Source: Streptomyces milbemycinicus
GTDB taxonomy: Bacteria > Actinomycetota > Actinomycetes > Streptomycetales > Streptomycetaceae
Length of the DNA: 33,382 nt
NCBI RefSeq assembly: GCF_002154605.1
Contig: NZ_MUNE01000324.1
Coordinates: forward strand, 1-33,382
Direction: 5' to 3'
The position numbers and the translations under genes were made by a program. Below the pieces are notes generated by a model. It saw only the letters and a program-made list of their open reading frames with translations. It was not told the DNA's origin and ran no database searches. Positions 33,338-33,382 of the stretch are shown piece after piece. The first letter of the stretch is position 1; the number at the start of each line of letters is the position of its first letter.

Positions 33338-33382
33338 CACGGACGGCCCGCCGGAAGCTCTGCTTCCGGCGGGCCGTCCGTG
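33338..33382. terminator. Very strong hairpin terminator at the window end
   Basis: CACGGACGGCCCGCCGGAAG (33338-33357) pairs perfectly over 20 bases with 33363-33382 around a five-base loop (CTCTG). It is symmetrical, so it would act on both strands. It probably ends a gene beyond the window. Confidence 0.85.

Overview
The window is GC-rich, with strong third-position G/C bias, GTG/TTG as well as ATG starts, and gene families typical of Streptomyces: a SpoIIE-type multisensor phosphatase, a DUF6461-like protein and secreted NucA/NucB-type proteins. It is most probably a Streptomyces chromosome segment from an unstable accessory or arm region, because about half of it is insertion sequences (ISs), IS fragments and genes cut by them. 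No tRNA, rRNA, CRISPR array or origin was seen.

Layout. 1-3506: the 3' part of an acyl-CoA synthetase, an Old Yellow Enzyme reductase preceded by an operator-like palindrome, and a TetR-type regulator. 3560-6485: a beheaded alpha/beta hydrolase, remnants of an unknown gene, and the first copy ('A') of a 1.25-kb IS with an integrase-core transposase, followed by a relative's remnant. 6487-9788: a secreted endonuclease/exonuclease/phosphatase-family enzyme, an intact copy of the same IS ('copy 3'), and a DUF6461-like gene. 9823-12836: a NucA/NucB nuclease gene beheaded by a different, intact IS, then a decayed IS1182-type transposase. 13278-16196: a 972-residue sensor/SpoIIE phosphatase/ATPase protein.

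16291-19226 is an IS graveyard: a glycosidase tail, transposase pieces, a frameshifted IS copy ('copy 2'), a short-chain dehydrogenase tail and an IS5-type tail. 19430-21939 is a clean module: NAD(P)-binding protein and metallo-beta-lactamase-fold hydrolase in one operon, divergent from an AraC-type regulator. 22255-23439 holds fossils of two different MFS transporters. 23609-24658 is an intact Elp3/RaSEA-like radical SAM gene. 24675-29351 holds a truncated IS copy ('copy 4') abutting a related IS ('B'), a VOC-fold protein, a complete IS701-type element with a CTAG target duplication, and an IS5-type element. 29459-31640: an unrecognised gene and a secreted NucA/NucB-family relative that lost its C-terminus. 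31879-33251: a frameshifted ISAs1-type element. The window ends in a 20-bp perfect hairpin.

Functionally, only the reductase/TetR pair, the AraC/MBL/NAD(P) module, the multisensor phosphatase and the radical SAM gene look like intact host functions. The recurring themes are (i) IS copies whose two flanks do not match, which points to recombination between copies, (ii) single-base frameshifts in five of the eight full-length or near-full-length transposase genes, and (iii) two secreted nuclease-family genes damaged at opposite ends.
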